A stretch of DNA of 64,000 nucleotides, taken from Verticillium longisporum (lineage: Eukaryota; Ascomycota; Sordariomycetes; Glomerellales; Plectosphaerellaceae). The translations under genes and the position numbers were made by a program. The DNA lies in NCBI GenBank assembly GCA_019188255.1, contig JAETXT010000001.1, positions 310,001 through 374,000 on the forward strand, given 5' to 3'. Each line of letters begins with the position of its first letter. The first letter of the stretch is position 1. Under the pieces are notes generated by a model. It searched no databases. It saw only the letters and a program-made list of their open reading frames with translations, and was not told where the DNA came from. Positions 20,985 through 33,587 of the stretch are shown in pieces.

Positions 20985-22874
20985 GTTTCGCAGCAGCCCC
21001 CGTAAAGACGACTTCCAGTGGTGGTGCCGGAGAGAAATTGACCAGAAGTAGAACTCAGCAGACAGCCGACGACGCTGTTGCGAATGGCATGAAGCATTAC
21101 GACATGACTGTGGCGATGCTGAACAAGACAATGGGCCTGTGTCTCCGGTGAACGAGACATGTGCCCATTCGCTGAAGCCATCGAGACGCCACAATATGCA
21201 TGCGCAAGCTGGGCATAGTCACCTTCGAACAGACGAACAAACGTCGACAACTACTTGGTCGCTCTTAGTCAGAACCCCAGAAGAGCAGCCTCGAGAGGGT
21301 GTTCGTGGAACTGGTATGGTTGGCTGGGTAGCGGCAGGCAAGTGACGCGGGGTTGGAGCCACGGTCGAGTCGAAATGCGCCGTCGACATGCATGGCGGGA
21401 TCGTTCCCTAACCCAGCTGGCCTCATGGTTTGGAGAACCGCTGCTGGCGCCCGTTGGATGCCGATTATCGCTCTAGAGAGCAGCATCTGAAGACTTAGGG
21501 GGTCCGTGATTGAGCGAGCTGTATGAGGGCTTTGCTGCTCAGCTTCATTGCCAAGACATGTCGACACAGCTCGGAAGCGCTGCCGCCGATTCACAACACA
21601 GTCGTGGATCGCTCATGTTGGGTCGTTGGATGGCGACAGTTGGGCAGGGGGGAGGGGAGGTTCGAAAATGACGTTAGTATGCATCGAATCGGCATCCTCT
21701 TAGCCCGTGCCGCCCAAATGGTGGGACGCCTCAGACAGACAGTTCGACCAGCCTCTCAGGTTGGGCGAGGTCCCAGATCCTCTCGAATCTTGGTATCCAC
21801 CTATGACAAAGAAGCAGACCGGAATAATTCTAGACGAGGTAGCTGCCCAAGATAGCTACCTAGCCAGCATTAATAGCCTCATCACTCGTGCGAAACTGCC
21901 TAGCTGGAAGCAACGTACATGTTCAAGATGGTAAGATGCCATGTGACAACGGAGTCTAGTCATGATGTTCTGCCCAATGCAGCTCCTGGTGGACCCCAAG
22001 AAGCCTCTAGTCCCAGAATCGTCGCAACGGCGAATCAACAGCCTTCGCGCGGTGGAGCTTCATTGGCGCGCCCGCAGTTCGCAGCTCGACCAGAGGCCGC
22101 CAGGTACCGGTAGTGCACTCGCTCTCACTTGTCCGTTGTGACTCCACTGGAGTGAGCCGCTGGACCTGGACCTCGCTGCATCATACCCTCCCCGGCCCCC
22201 CCAAAGCCGAGTGCCCGGCTATCCACTGACCAGTGAGGAACCTCCCTACCGAGCGGAATGTCCTCTTGGACGCTCCCTCTCTATGCTCGCATTCGAACAT
22301 GCTATGACCCTGCTATCCCTCGGACTTTTGTCTTCCCTTCTTCTCCTTCACTCTCGAGCATCATCGCCCAAGCTGCATGGGAAGTCGCTACTACGGTCAC
22401 AGTTCTTGGGGGTTCAGCTCTCGATCTCCCAGGCAAAGACGGTTGAAACACGACTGAACAATTCATTGCCCGCCTCCACTGTCTGATCTTCCCTTATCGC
22501 CTCGCCTTGGTCTCGACCGCCCACTCAAACGCCGCTAGTTCTCCACCCCCATCCCGTCACTTGAAGGCCCGTCACAGCTTCACAACGGGGAGGGGTCTGC
22601 TTGTACGGATGGAACCACGTCTATAGACGTCCGTCCGCGTCGTCACCAGAGTGAGCCGAGGGCCTCTCAACCTCCCTTCAGGCCAATCTATTTGCTACCA
22701 ATACACACCACGAATCTTGAAGCTCGAAGCTTCAAAGTCCGCAGACACCAGACCCACGGCATCTACCCACCGCCAGACTCACAACTGGACCACCAGCAGC
22801 GGCAGAGACGCAGAAGCATGCCCGCCCAATTCCTAGAGAGACACCATGTGCCGACCACCATCACACCTTCGATC
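20985..22874. other. Intergenic between LYR gene and mitochondrial carrier
   Basis: About 1.9 kb with only short overlapping frames. The last few hundred bases are pyrimidine-rich on the + strand and probably form the promoter and leader of the carrier gene. Confidence 0.5.
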
Positions 22875-24070
22875 ATGCCTCAACACGAAAAGCCTCAGAG
22901 GCTGGTCAAGAGATACCGAACAGAATTTCCCGCCACCACGTCCAGTTTTTTCCCCACCCTCGACGCCTTTCCCCTCGACAGCGTGAAGACGCATATGCAA
23001 ACCTACCGATATGATGGCTTCCTCGACTGCGTCCGCCACACGTACCAGACCGAACAGCTACGGGGCTTCTTCAGAGGTGTGTGCCTCTCTCCTCTCTTCC
23101 GTGACGTTCTGCACAGGACACGCCAGAGCAACCCACTAACACGCCCCCAGGTGTACTGGCCCCGACCGCCAGCGTAACCCTTGTCCGAACCGTCTCCTTC
23201 TCTATATACCAGCGCGCCAAATACGGATACTCGGGCTGGATCAAGAAGAACATGGGCGTCGACGTCCTCGACCACGTCAACAGGAAAGGCACATATCCCA
23301 ACTTTTACTCAGTCGCCTGCTTCGGCGCGGCTGGCGCCACGGCCGGCTCCTGTATTACAGTCGTCGCTTGTCCGTTTGAGCTCACCAAGCTGAGCGCCCA
23401 GGTTTCCGTGTTGCTCTCAGATCAGAAGAAACTCGCAGAGGCGAACTGCCGCGTGAGCAACGGCCACGCCGTTGCCGCGAGCTACCAGAACAAGGGGACG
23501 TTTAAGACGATGCGTAACATTATCCGCCACCGGGGCATTTTTGGTCTCTATACTGGTTTTAACCTGCATCTACGTAAGAAGCCCCACCCCGCTTTCGTCC
23601 TCTCGGCTTGAGGCAGCAAACATGAAAGCTAAAACCAGCTTTGCAGTGCGGGACACGCTCGGCACCGCTATTTACTTCATGGTGTACGAGAGCGGCAAAC
23701 AGCTCGGCACAACATACGGCGGCGACAGCCCCACGACGAACAAATTGGCGGTCGTTGCGTCAGGTGGACTCTGCGGCATCGTATCATGGGCCATGATCTG
23801 TACGTTTTTCTGTGCCATCAGGGACATGGAGCCTCCCAGCTAACCTCGATCACAGACCCCATTGACTCTGCTAAGAGCATCTATCAGCGCAACTCACTAT
23901 TATACTCGCGAGGCCAGCAGGTCGAGCCGCCCCCAAAGATCACGTTCTTCCGGAAGCACATGTATCGCGGCCTCGGCGTGTCCATGGGACGCTCCTGCGT
24001 CGTCAACGCCATCTTCTTCTCTGCCTTTGAGTTTACGAAGAAGCACGTCAACTCGCTGGATGACGATTAA
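22875..24070 (+). CDS. Mitochondrial carrier family (SLC25) protein, four exons
   Basis: Exons are 22875-23076, 23151-23573, 23647-23799 and 23856-24070, giving 330 residues. All three introns have GT..AG ends and branch sites such as CACTAAC. The start MPQHEKPQRLVKRYRTEF precedes three carrier repeats, each with the P-x-[DE]-x-x-[KR] signature: PLDSVK, PFELTK and PIDSAK. The first repeat reads HMQTYRYDGFLDCVRHTYQTEQLRGFFRG, the usual helix-loop-helix arrangement. Such proteins move metabolites across the mitochondrial inner membrane. The substrate is not evident; the degenerate second and third repeats resemble an uncharacterised fungal subgroup. The first helix of repeat 1 (ATTSSFFPTLDAF) is less hydrophobic than usual. 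Confidence 0.88.
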
Positions 24071-25470
24071 GGGGGCAAGCTCTTCCCGAACAAGGAAGTT
24101 GCTGCACCACCCCACTGATGAACACCAGAACCACTGGAAACAAATTTGTATGGGCATAACTGAAAGTTTGCATGGCATGACAAGGGGCGGCGTTACGGAA
24201 CTGATCTTTTTTCTTTTCTTTCTCTCTTCCCTCTACGGAGGCAAGTATGCCACGTGCATGCCGGACAACGGGGACACGGACATGGACACGGATTAGGAAC
24301 ATGGGGCACAAGGGCGGGTGGAACAGGCCAGATAGGAAAGACCCAAAGATAGCGTTCGTCAAGCTATTAAAAGCAATCGAGGAAACACATTTCTCGCACT
24401 TGTGAGCTTCGGCTGGTGTGCCGCGGGGGCCTCTCTTTTTTTCTGGCAGATCGAAACGCAGTGGTCAGACTGTGGCTCCTGTCAAGGCTGTTGAGCTACA
24501 GTCTGTTGAAGCTCGCGTTTCAAGGCCCGGGCAGCTCCAAGCTTCTGTAAACTCAGACTAGATTGGGAGTGACTGGGACCTGGAGCCAGTGCGGTGGCGT
24601 ATAATGCCTCACGTTGAGATACCTGCCATGCCGCCAACCCCTCGATGTGCTGCGTCAGTGCTGGGCACAGAGAAGGGGGTGCTTCAGGTCAACCCTCGGG
24701 TCAGCAACCGACGTGCTTGGGTACCTTACTTTGGACCTCAGGGTGAATGGGTCTCACGGCAGACAAAGCCACCAACCAACGTGCTCCCATTGAAACACCC
24801 ATCAGGTCGAGCAGTGGGTTCGGATTATAGTAGCCCCATCACCGATTGGCGCATTAAGCCCCTGCTTATGGAGCCGGGCGGGCCATGCTGCACCTCTTTG
24901 AACCTGACCAGGCCTTCACGGTAGCCGCCAAAGCTTGAATGCCCCACATGACCTTGAAGAGACTCGGCGTCACGCATCAGTCGGGCGACTACCCTTTACG
25001 CCCAACATCATTCTCACATTCTGCAACTGCACTTTGCGAGTCTCAACGTGTGTACCACGCTCTGAGTCGCTACAAGACGCACACTGGGGCGTTCGAATTC
25101 TCTATTTTATCGGAGCGCAAATCTCGTCGGTTCAGGGAGCTTGTTTCACTTCTTCGCGTTCGCGTTCGCAGTTCACGTTCTCTCTCACCTGAGTGATCAG
25201 CACCTGAATGAAGGCAGGCTTATCAGCTTCGCAATCCGTGTCCAGGACATTGATACAGAGGCCACCAGAGCTCTGAACGCGTTGGAAGCGGCTGTTCTCG
25301 TTGACACTGGCCATCGTTGCTCGTCCGCTTCTTTCGCTTCTTGGTTTCAGGCCTGTCGTTCTGTCCCATTGCGTGTGCAACTAACCCTGTCATTCCCTGG
25401 TCTTGGCGGCTTCCTGTACTCTTGTTCATCATTGCCATGATCAGTCATTGGTACGACTAGGACCAAAACC
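24071..25470. other. Intergenic between carrier and DUF2293 gene
   Basis: About 1.4 kb with 3' UTR on the left and promoter on the right. No gene, RNA or repeat recognised. Confidence 0.5.
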
Positions 25471-28220
25471 ATGGGGAGAGAAAAGAGGGCTGGTCCGGCC
25501 GTCGTCACGGCGAAGGACAAGGCCCGAAAACGCAAGGAGATTGACCGCAAGGCCCCCTGCCATCTGGCTTGAAAGCTGCCAGGGACACAAGTACCAAGTA
25601 CAAGAGTTTCTTCGAGTTGGTGCAGAACAAGGATTTCAAGAGCAAACCGCTCGAGTTCGAGGTAACAGCCTGCGCCGACGATGAAGCTTCATGTCCCGTC
25701 CCCTGACCCTGCCACAGAAAACGTCAAAACGCGAGCCCCCTCCTCTTTTCGCCTTTGTGCCCGTCGGCAACCCTGAGCTGGCTGTGGCGTGCAAGGAACT
25801 CTCGCGCGAGCGAGGGGCCATGGTCTACATCGTATCTGTACGGCAGCCTCGACCATCTCACACAGTTGTTGATACGCACCCACTAACCCATCATGTTCAT
25901 AAGGAAACCAAAAATGACAACATCTCCGACCTGGTGCACCAGACGAACCGGATCGGCTACCACTTCCGCCAGCAGATCGTACAAGAGGCCGCCCGTACTT
26001 TAGGCATCGATTACTTCAACAAACCTCAGCAACTCGCGCCCAATGGTTGCGAGCTGATCCCGTCTTCACAGGTGGACATTAACAATCAAGCTAGGGCTGC
26101 TATTGATGACCTGTTTCCCAAGATGCCAGGACTTGACAAGGAGGAGATTGTCGCTCGCGCTTTTCGAAAGGTATCAAACACCCCTGATGACACATCAACA
26201 AAGGAGGCTAATCACAGTACAGAATGCCATGTTCAACGGCGAGCTTGTCGTTGGGATGCAGCAAGATTTGACTCTCTCTCGCCGTGTGCAGTTAGCTGTG
26301 CTAGCTCACATTAGGCACGCCCATACGCGGTATGACGATCTTCTTAGGGAAACCACGTGGTCCAACGCTCGAAGAGCCACAGAGGCGCTTTGCCTCGATA
26401 TCCTCGTCAAGTGGCGAGGCGATGACGAGTCTGGGCGGGACCAGCTCGACGAAATCATGAGAGAGATTGTGGTCGTGACAGACGACGAAGACGACGATGC
26501 CCCGGAAGATGCCATCGACGATCCTGATTCCGACTCCTCGAGCAGCGTCGAGTTTCAAGGCAGCAATGCCCTTGTGCCTAACCCCATTACAGCTCTTGAT
26601 GCAGCACGCAGCACTCCTGTCAGCGGTCGTGCGGCATCCGCCAAACCTCAGCGGAAGGCGCGAAAGAAGCAGGGCATTCCGGTGAAGTCGGCCAAGTTGA
26701 GGAAGGCCCAACTGCACGAGCAGCGCAAAGCCCAGAAGAGTCTCAAGCGGTACGAGGTGGCTTGGAACCAGGCACTCGACCGTCAACGGGCGAAACCTCA
26801 CCCTCAAGAGGCGCCCGAGGCTGGTGGATCTGCTAGTCACGGATCCTATCCTCACGGGTTTTCTGATTACCCAGCACCTCCATCCCGTCCCTCTCCCCAT
26901 CCCTCTACTATTCGTGGGCCGTCTCAAACGGGGTATACATTGGGATATACTCAGAGCGGCATCATTGGCGAGCCACGGCCTGGTTCATTCTTTCGACCTC
27001 CCCCTCCACTACCTGAACCCCACTTTACAGCCTCCGAAAGACCTGCATTCGAAGAGGCAAGCGAACCTTGGCGCCAGATGGGTGTTCATAATATAGCACG
27101 CTCTAGGAGCCGGCCCTCAGACGGCTACAACGTACCTTTGCAGGACATGCTGCACCCGTCCATTGAACAGCCGTCCCCTCAGCGTCCCTCCTTTGGTCAG
27201 CGCGAGGAACGGCCCATGACCCCAACATACCGCGGACCCGTTTCCCTACAGAGAATAGCAGCGGACCGAGAAGGCCGTCCCCCAGTTCCTCTGGAGCGGC
27301 ACCTTGCTTACAATGACGACGGCCACGCACCCCGTGAATGGTATGAGCCAAGGAATCGACAGCCTGTCCTGAGTGATCGTGGCTATTCCCCAATGCTAGA
27401 GTCTCCGTTCAGACCAGATGCCAAGTCATACGGTAGTAGCGATGCCCCCTTGCATCGGGCGCCCGCCCAACAAAGGCCCCTGTATGAACGTGTGCCTGAA
27501 TATGGACACACACAACCTTCGCCACTACAACGCGAGGTCATTGTATTAGACAGGGACCGCATCATGCGCGACGTGCATAGCCCTGATCACAGGATTAGTG
27601 ACTTCCAACGGAGCAGGCCGGCACACTTACCACTGGCACCCGCCTTGGCGCCACAAGTCCACGGCTCGTCCATGCCGGAAGGTTTCTTACGGCTGAGGGA
27701 AACTGTGCCGTCTGCCCCGTCGCATGCCACCCTACGCGATGAAGGATTTGTACGGCTCAGGGAGTCGCCTCAGATCCGGCGTGACCCAGCAACTGGCCAC
27801 AGCACCTATCCGCGGGCAAATGGACAGCGATCCGGATTGGATGGCGCTTACAACATGCCAGACGCAACACCAGAACAGCCTGTCTATGTTCGACGTGCCG
27901 GGCCCGGATTTGATAGCCCCTATCGACAAGGCTATCATCCTTATGATGATCGTGATGCAGGGCCCTCGTCTGGACGACAATATGACCAGACGTCAGTGAA
28001 CCCCCCTGCACGCTGCGTTTACAAGTCGGCTGACCGTTTTCATAGGTCATTTGACAACCCCAGCCGGCCAGCTCACGCTCAACACGCGCCCTACCGCGGC
28101 TACGCAGCGCAGCCCATGTCAGCCGAGAGTAGTTCGAACGGATATGTCATTGATGATCGTCAATACACTCCTCGGACGCCTCTACCCCCTGATCACCAGA
28201 TTATACTCATCGACAGTTGA
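25471..28220 (+). CDS. DUF2293-domain protein, four exons, one frameshift in exon 1
   Basis: Exons are 25471-25661, 25718-25837, 25904-26170 and 26223-28220. The start MGREKRAGPAVVTAKDKARKR is very basic. A frameshift falls in a run of five C at 25553-25557: the expected continuation PSGLKAARDTSTKYKSFFELV is one frame over. With one base supplied the protein has 858 residues. The N-terminal half contains FAFVPVGNPELAVACKELSRERGAMVYIVS, then a conserved block (ARAAIDDLFPKMPGLDKEEIV...LSRRVQLAVLAHIRHAHTRYDDLLRETTW...LDILVKWRGD) that I recognise as the fungal DUF2293 domain. An acidic patch, a Lys/Arg-rich segment (nuclear-localisation type) and a long Pro/Arg-rich disordered tail follow. A nuclear or chromatin role is plausible from composition only; no function is established to my knowledge. 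Confidence 0.83.
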
Positions 28221-28881
28221 ATTACGGCAGCACGGATTGGCGGTGACTTTTGTGTGTTTATGGACTGGCATGACGAATGTCGTTGAAAGTAAAGAGGTCA
28301 AGACAGCATTGGTGTTTTCATCGGCGTACGGAGTCCATGATTTGGAAAGGATGGCCCTATTGGTTCTGTCCTGAGAGGAACACTTAAGCATTTGCATGGA
28401 GGAGCTGACTTACTAGCTTCTGCCCAGAGGGGTTGGGCTATGAAGGCGTACATGGACTCTGTGGAATGATACCCGTGTGGAGAGGATTGTCTGGGTGAGC
28501 CTGGACTGATCGGTCGAAGAAGCAAGATGAAGATGGAAGCATAAAGCAGGGCCTGACGGCGATTTTGCCGCTGCACCAATTTTGAGAAGATTTTGTTTCG
28601 AACCATTGATTGCCATGCAAACTTTGTGTGTCTAGAGTATAATGAGGATTCGCAAAGAGGGAAAGAAAAAAGTGCCGCCCAAAGTCGCTCTTCTAAAGTA
28701 TCTTATGAGAATGCTGCCCACCACCGATGCGCACCAACTCCGTGCCAACTCCCAATATACCCAAGTCGGTCATCGTAAACAAGCATATGCGCCAAAGAAA
28801 GAAGCAACAACAAAAAAGAAACACGATGGTCCGCAAACCATCCCGTCGCTGCATTGTATCGTGGACGTCGTTCCAGCCAGG
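28221..28881. other. Convergent intergenic region
   Basis: Lies between the 3' ends of the DUF2293 gene (rightward) and VPS20 (leftward). Only short overlapping frames are present; it should contain both 3' UTRs. Confidence 0.5.
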
Positions 28882-29687
28882 TCATGCCGGCACCATCTGT
28901 CTCCTCTCCGCCTGCCTCACCCTCTGCGGCCGTTCCTCGTCCTCCTCTTCCGTCGTCGGCCTCGTGAGCTCCGTATCCGGCGCAACGGGCAGATCGTGCC
29001 TCTGCGGCGGCACACCCTGGGCCGCCTCCTTTCCGGCGTTAAGCCTGGCCTCCATCTCGGCGAGCTCGTCCTCGACCTCCTCCTCCTCCGAGTTGGAGAT
29101 GCGGCCGTTGAGCAGCTCGGCAATCTCCTTCTGGTACGCGAGGGCCTCGGCGTTCTCGCCCATCATGCGCTCGACGCCTTCAACGCCGCCCATCTCGGCC
29201 TGGATATCCTTGAGCACGCGCGAGCCCTGCTGCAGCCCGAACATGACGTCCTTTTGTATGAGCGCGAACTCGACGTTGGACGTCAGGTGCTGCAGCTGGG
29301 CGAGCTGGGCGTCCGTCTTGGCGAGCAGGGACTCTTGGTACTTCTTGCGGCGCAGGGCGAGCAGGGCCTTGTCCTTGTCGCCCTTGGCGAGCATCTGCTT
29401 TGCGATGGCCGTCTCCTTGTCGGTCAGGAGGGTGATGCGCTTCTGGTACTGGTGGAGCTTGTCGCGCTGGAGCTTCATGTCGAGGATGGCCCTGGAGGAG
29501 AGGAGGCCAGCGATGGCCCTCGGTCAGTCTGCGTTTCAGAGAACATGCTGTCCGGCTTTTGGCTGAGGGGGAGGGGAAGCAGCAGGAGAAAGGAGGAAGT
29601 GTGAGAGCGGGGAGGGGAGGGGGGATTCAGGAGGGGGGGTAGTTAGTACTTGTCCTGCGCCGTGACTTTGCTGCCGTTTGCGCCCAT
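28882..29687 (-). CDS. VPS20: ESCRT-III subunit Vps20 (CHMP6)
   Basis: Exon 1 is 29687-29650 and exon 2 is 29491-28882, joined in phase 2 across a 158-bp intron. The spliced start is MGANGSKVTAQDKAILDMKL: Gly2 with Ser6 is an N-myristoylation signal, the hallmark of Vps20/CHMP6 among Snf7 proteins. The body is the charged helical Snf7 fold (KLHQYQKRITLLTDKETAIAKQML, then LRRKKYQESLLAKTDAQL), ending in an acidic then basic tail that would hold the MIM. By family knowledge it links ESCRT-II to Snf7 polymer formation at endosomes. The predicted length is 215 residues, normal. It is divergent from RIX7, about 680 bp away. Confidence 0.92.
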
Positions 29688-30368
29688 TTTGGTGTGTGAT
29701 TGCGGTGGACAGACGGCGCGACTTGTGGGAGAGGAGGAAACGCCGCGCTGCGAGGGTATGGGGGACGCGGCCTTGTCGCGTTGTTGTAGGTGCTTCGTTT
29801 CGGAGAAGAGGCTCGAGGTGACGGCGTGAGGCTTGCGCGCTGTGGTACCCTGCTGAGCGACATGCGACGGGGGCCGGTTGACGGCGTCTGCTTGGCGGGT
29901 TGTGGCTGGTCTTTCGTCATTATTACGGGTCCCCCGATGTGGGATGTAATAGGCAGATAAGCCGAGGTCGCGTGTCTTATCGGTGGTGATTCTCATGTCA
30001 GCATTTGGTTCCTTGTTATCTCACTTCATATGGCATCGTCCAAGACCGATGACATGAAACTCGACAGTCACAAGGACATGGCATTTCCGATGCTGGACGG
30101 TGATGCGACTGGAGCAATCTCGGGCTGCTTCGCTGGTCAGAGAGTTCCATGATACCTTCACGTGCTTGTTGCACTGAGTTTCGACATTGGTCTTATCGAT
30201 AAGACACCAAAGACCCCTCTACCAATCACAGCCGCTTTCAACAGGCTCCATTAAATTTTTTGACGACGATGTTCATGAGAGAGTACAATCCAGCAGGGTC
30301 TCACTCAGTCAAACACAAGCTCTATCAGACCGGCGCATGGTGGGCCCGGCCTCGAGAAACAACTCATC
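29688..30368. promoter_or_regulatory. Divergent promoter region of VPS20 and RIX7
   Basis: About 680 bp between two start codons that face away from each other. No TATA-like element stands out and no other gene is seen. Confidence 0.5.
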
Positions 30369-32776
30369 ATGCTCAAATATGGACGCCCAAAAGCCAATCT
30401 TCGCAACAGCCTTGACCGCGACGTCTATCAGATCGTGAAGAAGCTCGAAGATGAACGCACAGCCAACCAGCCCAAGGACAGGAAACGCGCAAAGCTCACC
30501 ATCTCGGGTGTCTACGACATCATCAAGAAGTCCAACTCGAGTCTTGCTCGGCAGAAGAGGAAACCCCTGGAAGATGCCATCGATCGCTGCTTGGACTTTC
30601 TGAAGCAGGAACAGTCCGATTCTGAAGACAGTGAGGCGGCGTTGGATGAGATCAACGAGTCAAATAAAGTGAGTGAGCTGGCGATGTAATACCGCCAGAA
30701 GAGGCTTCTGACAATCCGCAGCCCGAAGATCGCTTCTTGCTCAACCGACAGATGGCCAAACAGTGGAACACCACGGCCCAAGGCGCTGAGGGGAAGAGCA
30801 CCAAGCGGCGACGCCTGTCTCCAGAGCCAGACGCCGTTAACGGGACTGAGGCCGTCAGCGACGGCTCTGCTGTTACCCCCGGCAAATCGTCCAAGCCCAA
30901 CGGAACGGCACAGGCCGAGGCTCAACTTTCAGGAACAAAGAAGGCGCCGAAACCGCCCAAGTACGCCGCGGAACAAGTCGATCCGGACTCTATCGTTCTC
31001 GGAGGCGTGGCATCAACCGTGGACGAACTCGACAGGACCATATTTTCACGTCTCAGGCGACCCCAAGGTCGTCAACGCCTCCAAGGAATGCCCGTTGGCT
31101 ACATCATCTCTGGGCCGCCAGGTACCGGCAAACAGTCCGCCGTGCGAATGCTCGCCGCTATCAGCTCTACGCCCATCATACCCTTGGGAAAGCATCTAGA
31201 GGAGGCCACAAAGTCGCCAGAGAAGGTTACCAAGATCATAACGGATGTCTTCGACGAAGCCACAAAATGTGCTCCATGCATCATCTTGATCGAAGGTTTG
31301 CACGACTACATGCCCAAGTCGGGCAACACACAGAGTGACCGAGAGCAAGAAATTGTGACCCAACTCAGGATAGGCATGAGACGCCTACGGGACTGGCAGC
31401 GGGAGAATGAACCCGTCTTCGTTGTGGCTACTACCACCAAGATTGAAACCATCGACGCCAGTCTATGTACGCCCGACCTCTTCGCCCGCACTCTCAACAT
31501 CAAAGTTCCCAACGCCGATGCGCGCGAGGCCATCTTCCGGGTACTGTCTTGCAACCTTGGCCTTCCGGAGAGCTTTGACTACAAAACCCTGGCGATCCGG
31601 ACGCACGGCTTTGTCGGTCGGGATATCCAAGCAGTCGTCCAAGCTGCAATCGAACGGGCTCACGACCGCCTCATCGACCTCGAAGACGCCCACGCCCGCC
31701 AAAGTCTGACTTGGATTCCCCGGCCAGAACCGACCGAAGAACCTGTCGACAAGCGAGACACGGCTGGCATAAGGTTCCGCTACGAGTACCTCGCCGCCGA
31801 AAGTCTCACGCCCGCTCCTCAAGTCCACCTCACGTACGAAGACTTTGCACACGCCGTCTCAGAACACACCCCGCACATGCGCCGCGAGGGCTTCAGCACC
31901 ATCCCGTCAACGACCTGGTCCGAGGTCGGCGCCATGCACTCGGTCCGCGCCGCCTTCCAAGTGTCCATCGTCCCCCGCATCAAGGAGCCCCTCCTCTTCG
32001 CGCGCTTCGGCAAGCAGCGCCCCGCAGGCGTCCTCCTCTTCGGGCCCCCCGGCTGCGGCAAGACGCTCGTCGCCAAGGCCGTGGCCAACGACGCCCAGGC
32101 GAGCTTCATCCTCATCAAGGGCCCCGAGCTGCTCAACAAGTACGTCGGCGAGTCGGAGCGCGCCGTGCGCGAGCTCTTCGCGCGCGCCAAGAGCTGCGCG
32201 CCTTGCATCCTCTTCTTCGACGAGATGGACTCGCTCGTGCCCAAGCGCGAGAACACGTCGACCGAGGCCGGCGCCCGCGTCGTCAACGCGCTGCTGGCGG
32301 AGCTCGACGGGGCCGGCGACCGCGGCGAGGTCTACGTCATTGGCACGAGTAACCGGCCCGACATGATCGACCCGGCCGTGCTGCGCCCCGGTCGTCTCGA
32401 CAAGCTCTTATTCGTCGACATGCCGACCGAGGACGAACGCGTCGACATCCTGCGCACCATTTACAGGAACGGCATCGGCGGCAGCGACAAGGCGGCCGAT
32501 GCTGTGATGGAGGGCACCGAGCAGGGGGCCGCGGCGGCCGGCGGCCCTGACGTGATCGAGACGGTCGCGCGGGACCCGCGGTGCAAGGGCTTCAGCGGCG
32601 CCGATCTCTACGGACTGTACAAGAACGCGCTGGACGCGTGCGTTCTGCGGTATGAGGGCGGCGACCCCTCCCTGTCCCCGGCCGACTGGGAGGCTGCGCT
32701 CGAGCAGACGAAGCCGAGCGTGCCGAATCCCGAGAGCTATCGCAAGTTGGCGGCCAAGTTGCACCACCAGAGGTAG
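30369..32776 (+). CDS. RIX7: Ribosome biogenesis AAA-ATPase Rix7 (NVL type) with a degenerate first ATPase site
   Basis: Exon 1 is 30369-30668 and exon 2 is 30722-32776 (intron GTGAGT..CGCAG), 784 residues. The N-terminal helical domain (about 1-80, IVKKLEDERTANQPK) and basic nuclear-localisation segment are followed by two AAA modules. D2 is canonical: Walker A GPPGCGKT (about 541) and Walker B CILFFDEMDSL (about 595), with GTSNRPDMIDPAVLRPGRLD sensor and arginine-finger region. D1 is not: Walker A reads GPPGTGKQ (about 231) and the Walker B position reads CIILIEGLHDY (about 286), lacking the Asp-Glu pair. Rix7 extracts factors from pre-60S particles in the nucleolus. Loss of D1 hydrolysis is inferred from the missing acidic pair. 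Confidence 0.9.
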
Positions 32777-33587
32777 AGGGCATGACCGGGACCGTTGAAA
32801 GAATACATCAAATCACTCCACCCAAGGGCATGATGCGGAGATGCTGTTTCACGTGAGATGAGCTTGTGTATGTGGGGATGGCCATGCAGATAGAGCGCTG
32901 TCGATCCTTGTCTTGGAGGGTTGAGCTGCTTGGTTTGGTTTGTTGCACATGGGCGCATGAGCATGTCTTGCCGTACGTGCCACCTAAGGATTATAATCAT
33001 GCAGCTGATCTTCTGGGATGGGATCGAATTCTGAAAATCTCATGTGAACTACGTCACGAAGACCGAACGCCGGAAATGATCGTGGATGCAAATCTGTGTA
33101 ATGATGACCGAGAACCCAAGTCTTGGCATGTCATCTCCCCAAGCCTTTCGGAGAATGTCCCGGTCAAGCTCTCGTATTATGGATCTCGATCCGAGGAGAG
33201 AAATGCGTACCACAGATACGACTGGCTTCAGCCAGTGTGGAATGCGCAATTCACTGGCACACTGCCACTTCAGGTTTTCATCACTTCCAAGAACGAGTTG
33301 AGCGCAGAAGAGGAGATGGAATAAAAGGCGGGCCATCAAGCGTGCCCGCTGCCCCGGACGCACTGTCCTGGAGGGCATCATTTGAGTCTATGGTACATGT
33401 CGCATTATGTCTGAAGGAAAAGGAAGTCTCGCCGAATCCCGTCTAATGCAGCTTCCGAGCTCTTCTTCCCCATCGTTCTTTCGTATCCTAGTGGTACAAC
33501 AACACGACCTGTGGTGGTGGATGGTGGGTGGAGTGTGGAGAGGGTGTGTGGTGGATTGCGGGTGAGTGAGAAGAGAGGGCGATCCGC
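32777..33587. other. Convergent intergenic region between RIX7 and CYC1
   Basis: A frame of 152 codons at 32866-33324 exists but has no start context, homology or codon bias that I trust. The region should hold both 3' UTRs. Confidence 0.5.

Noticed and set aside
32866..33324. 152-codon frame between RIX7 and CYC1
   Set aside because: No recognisable product and located where both neighbouring genes should have their 3' UTRs.
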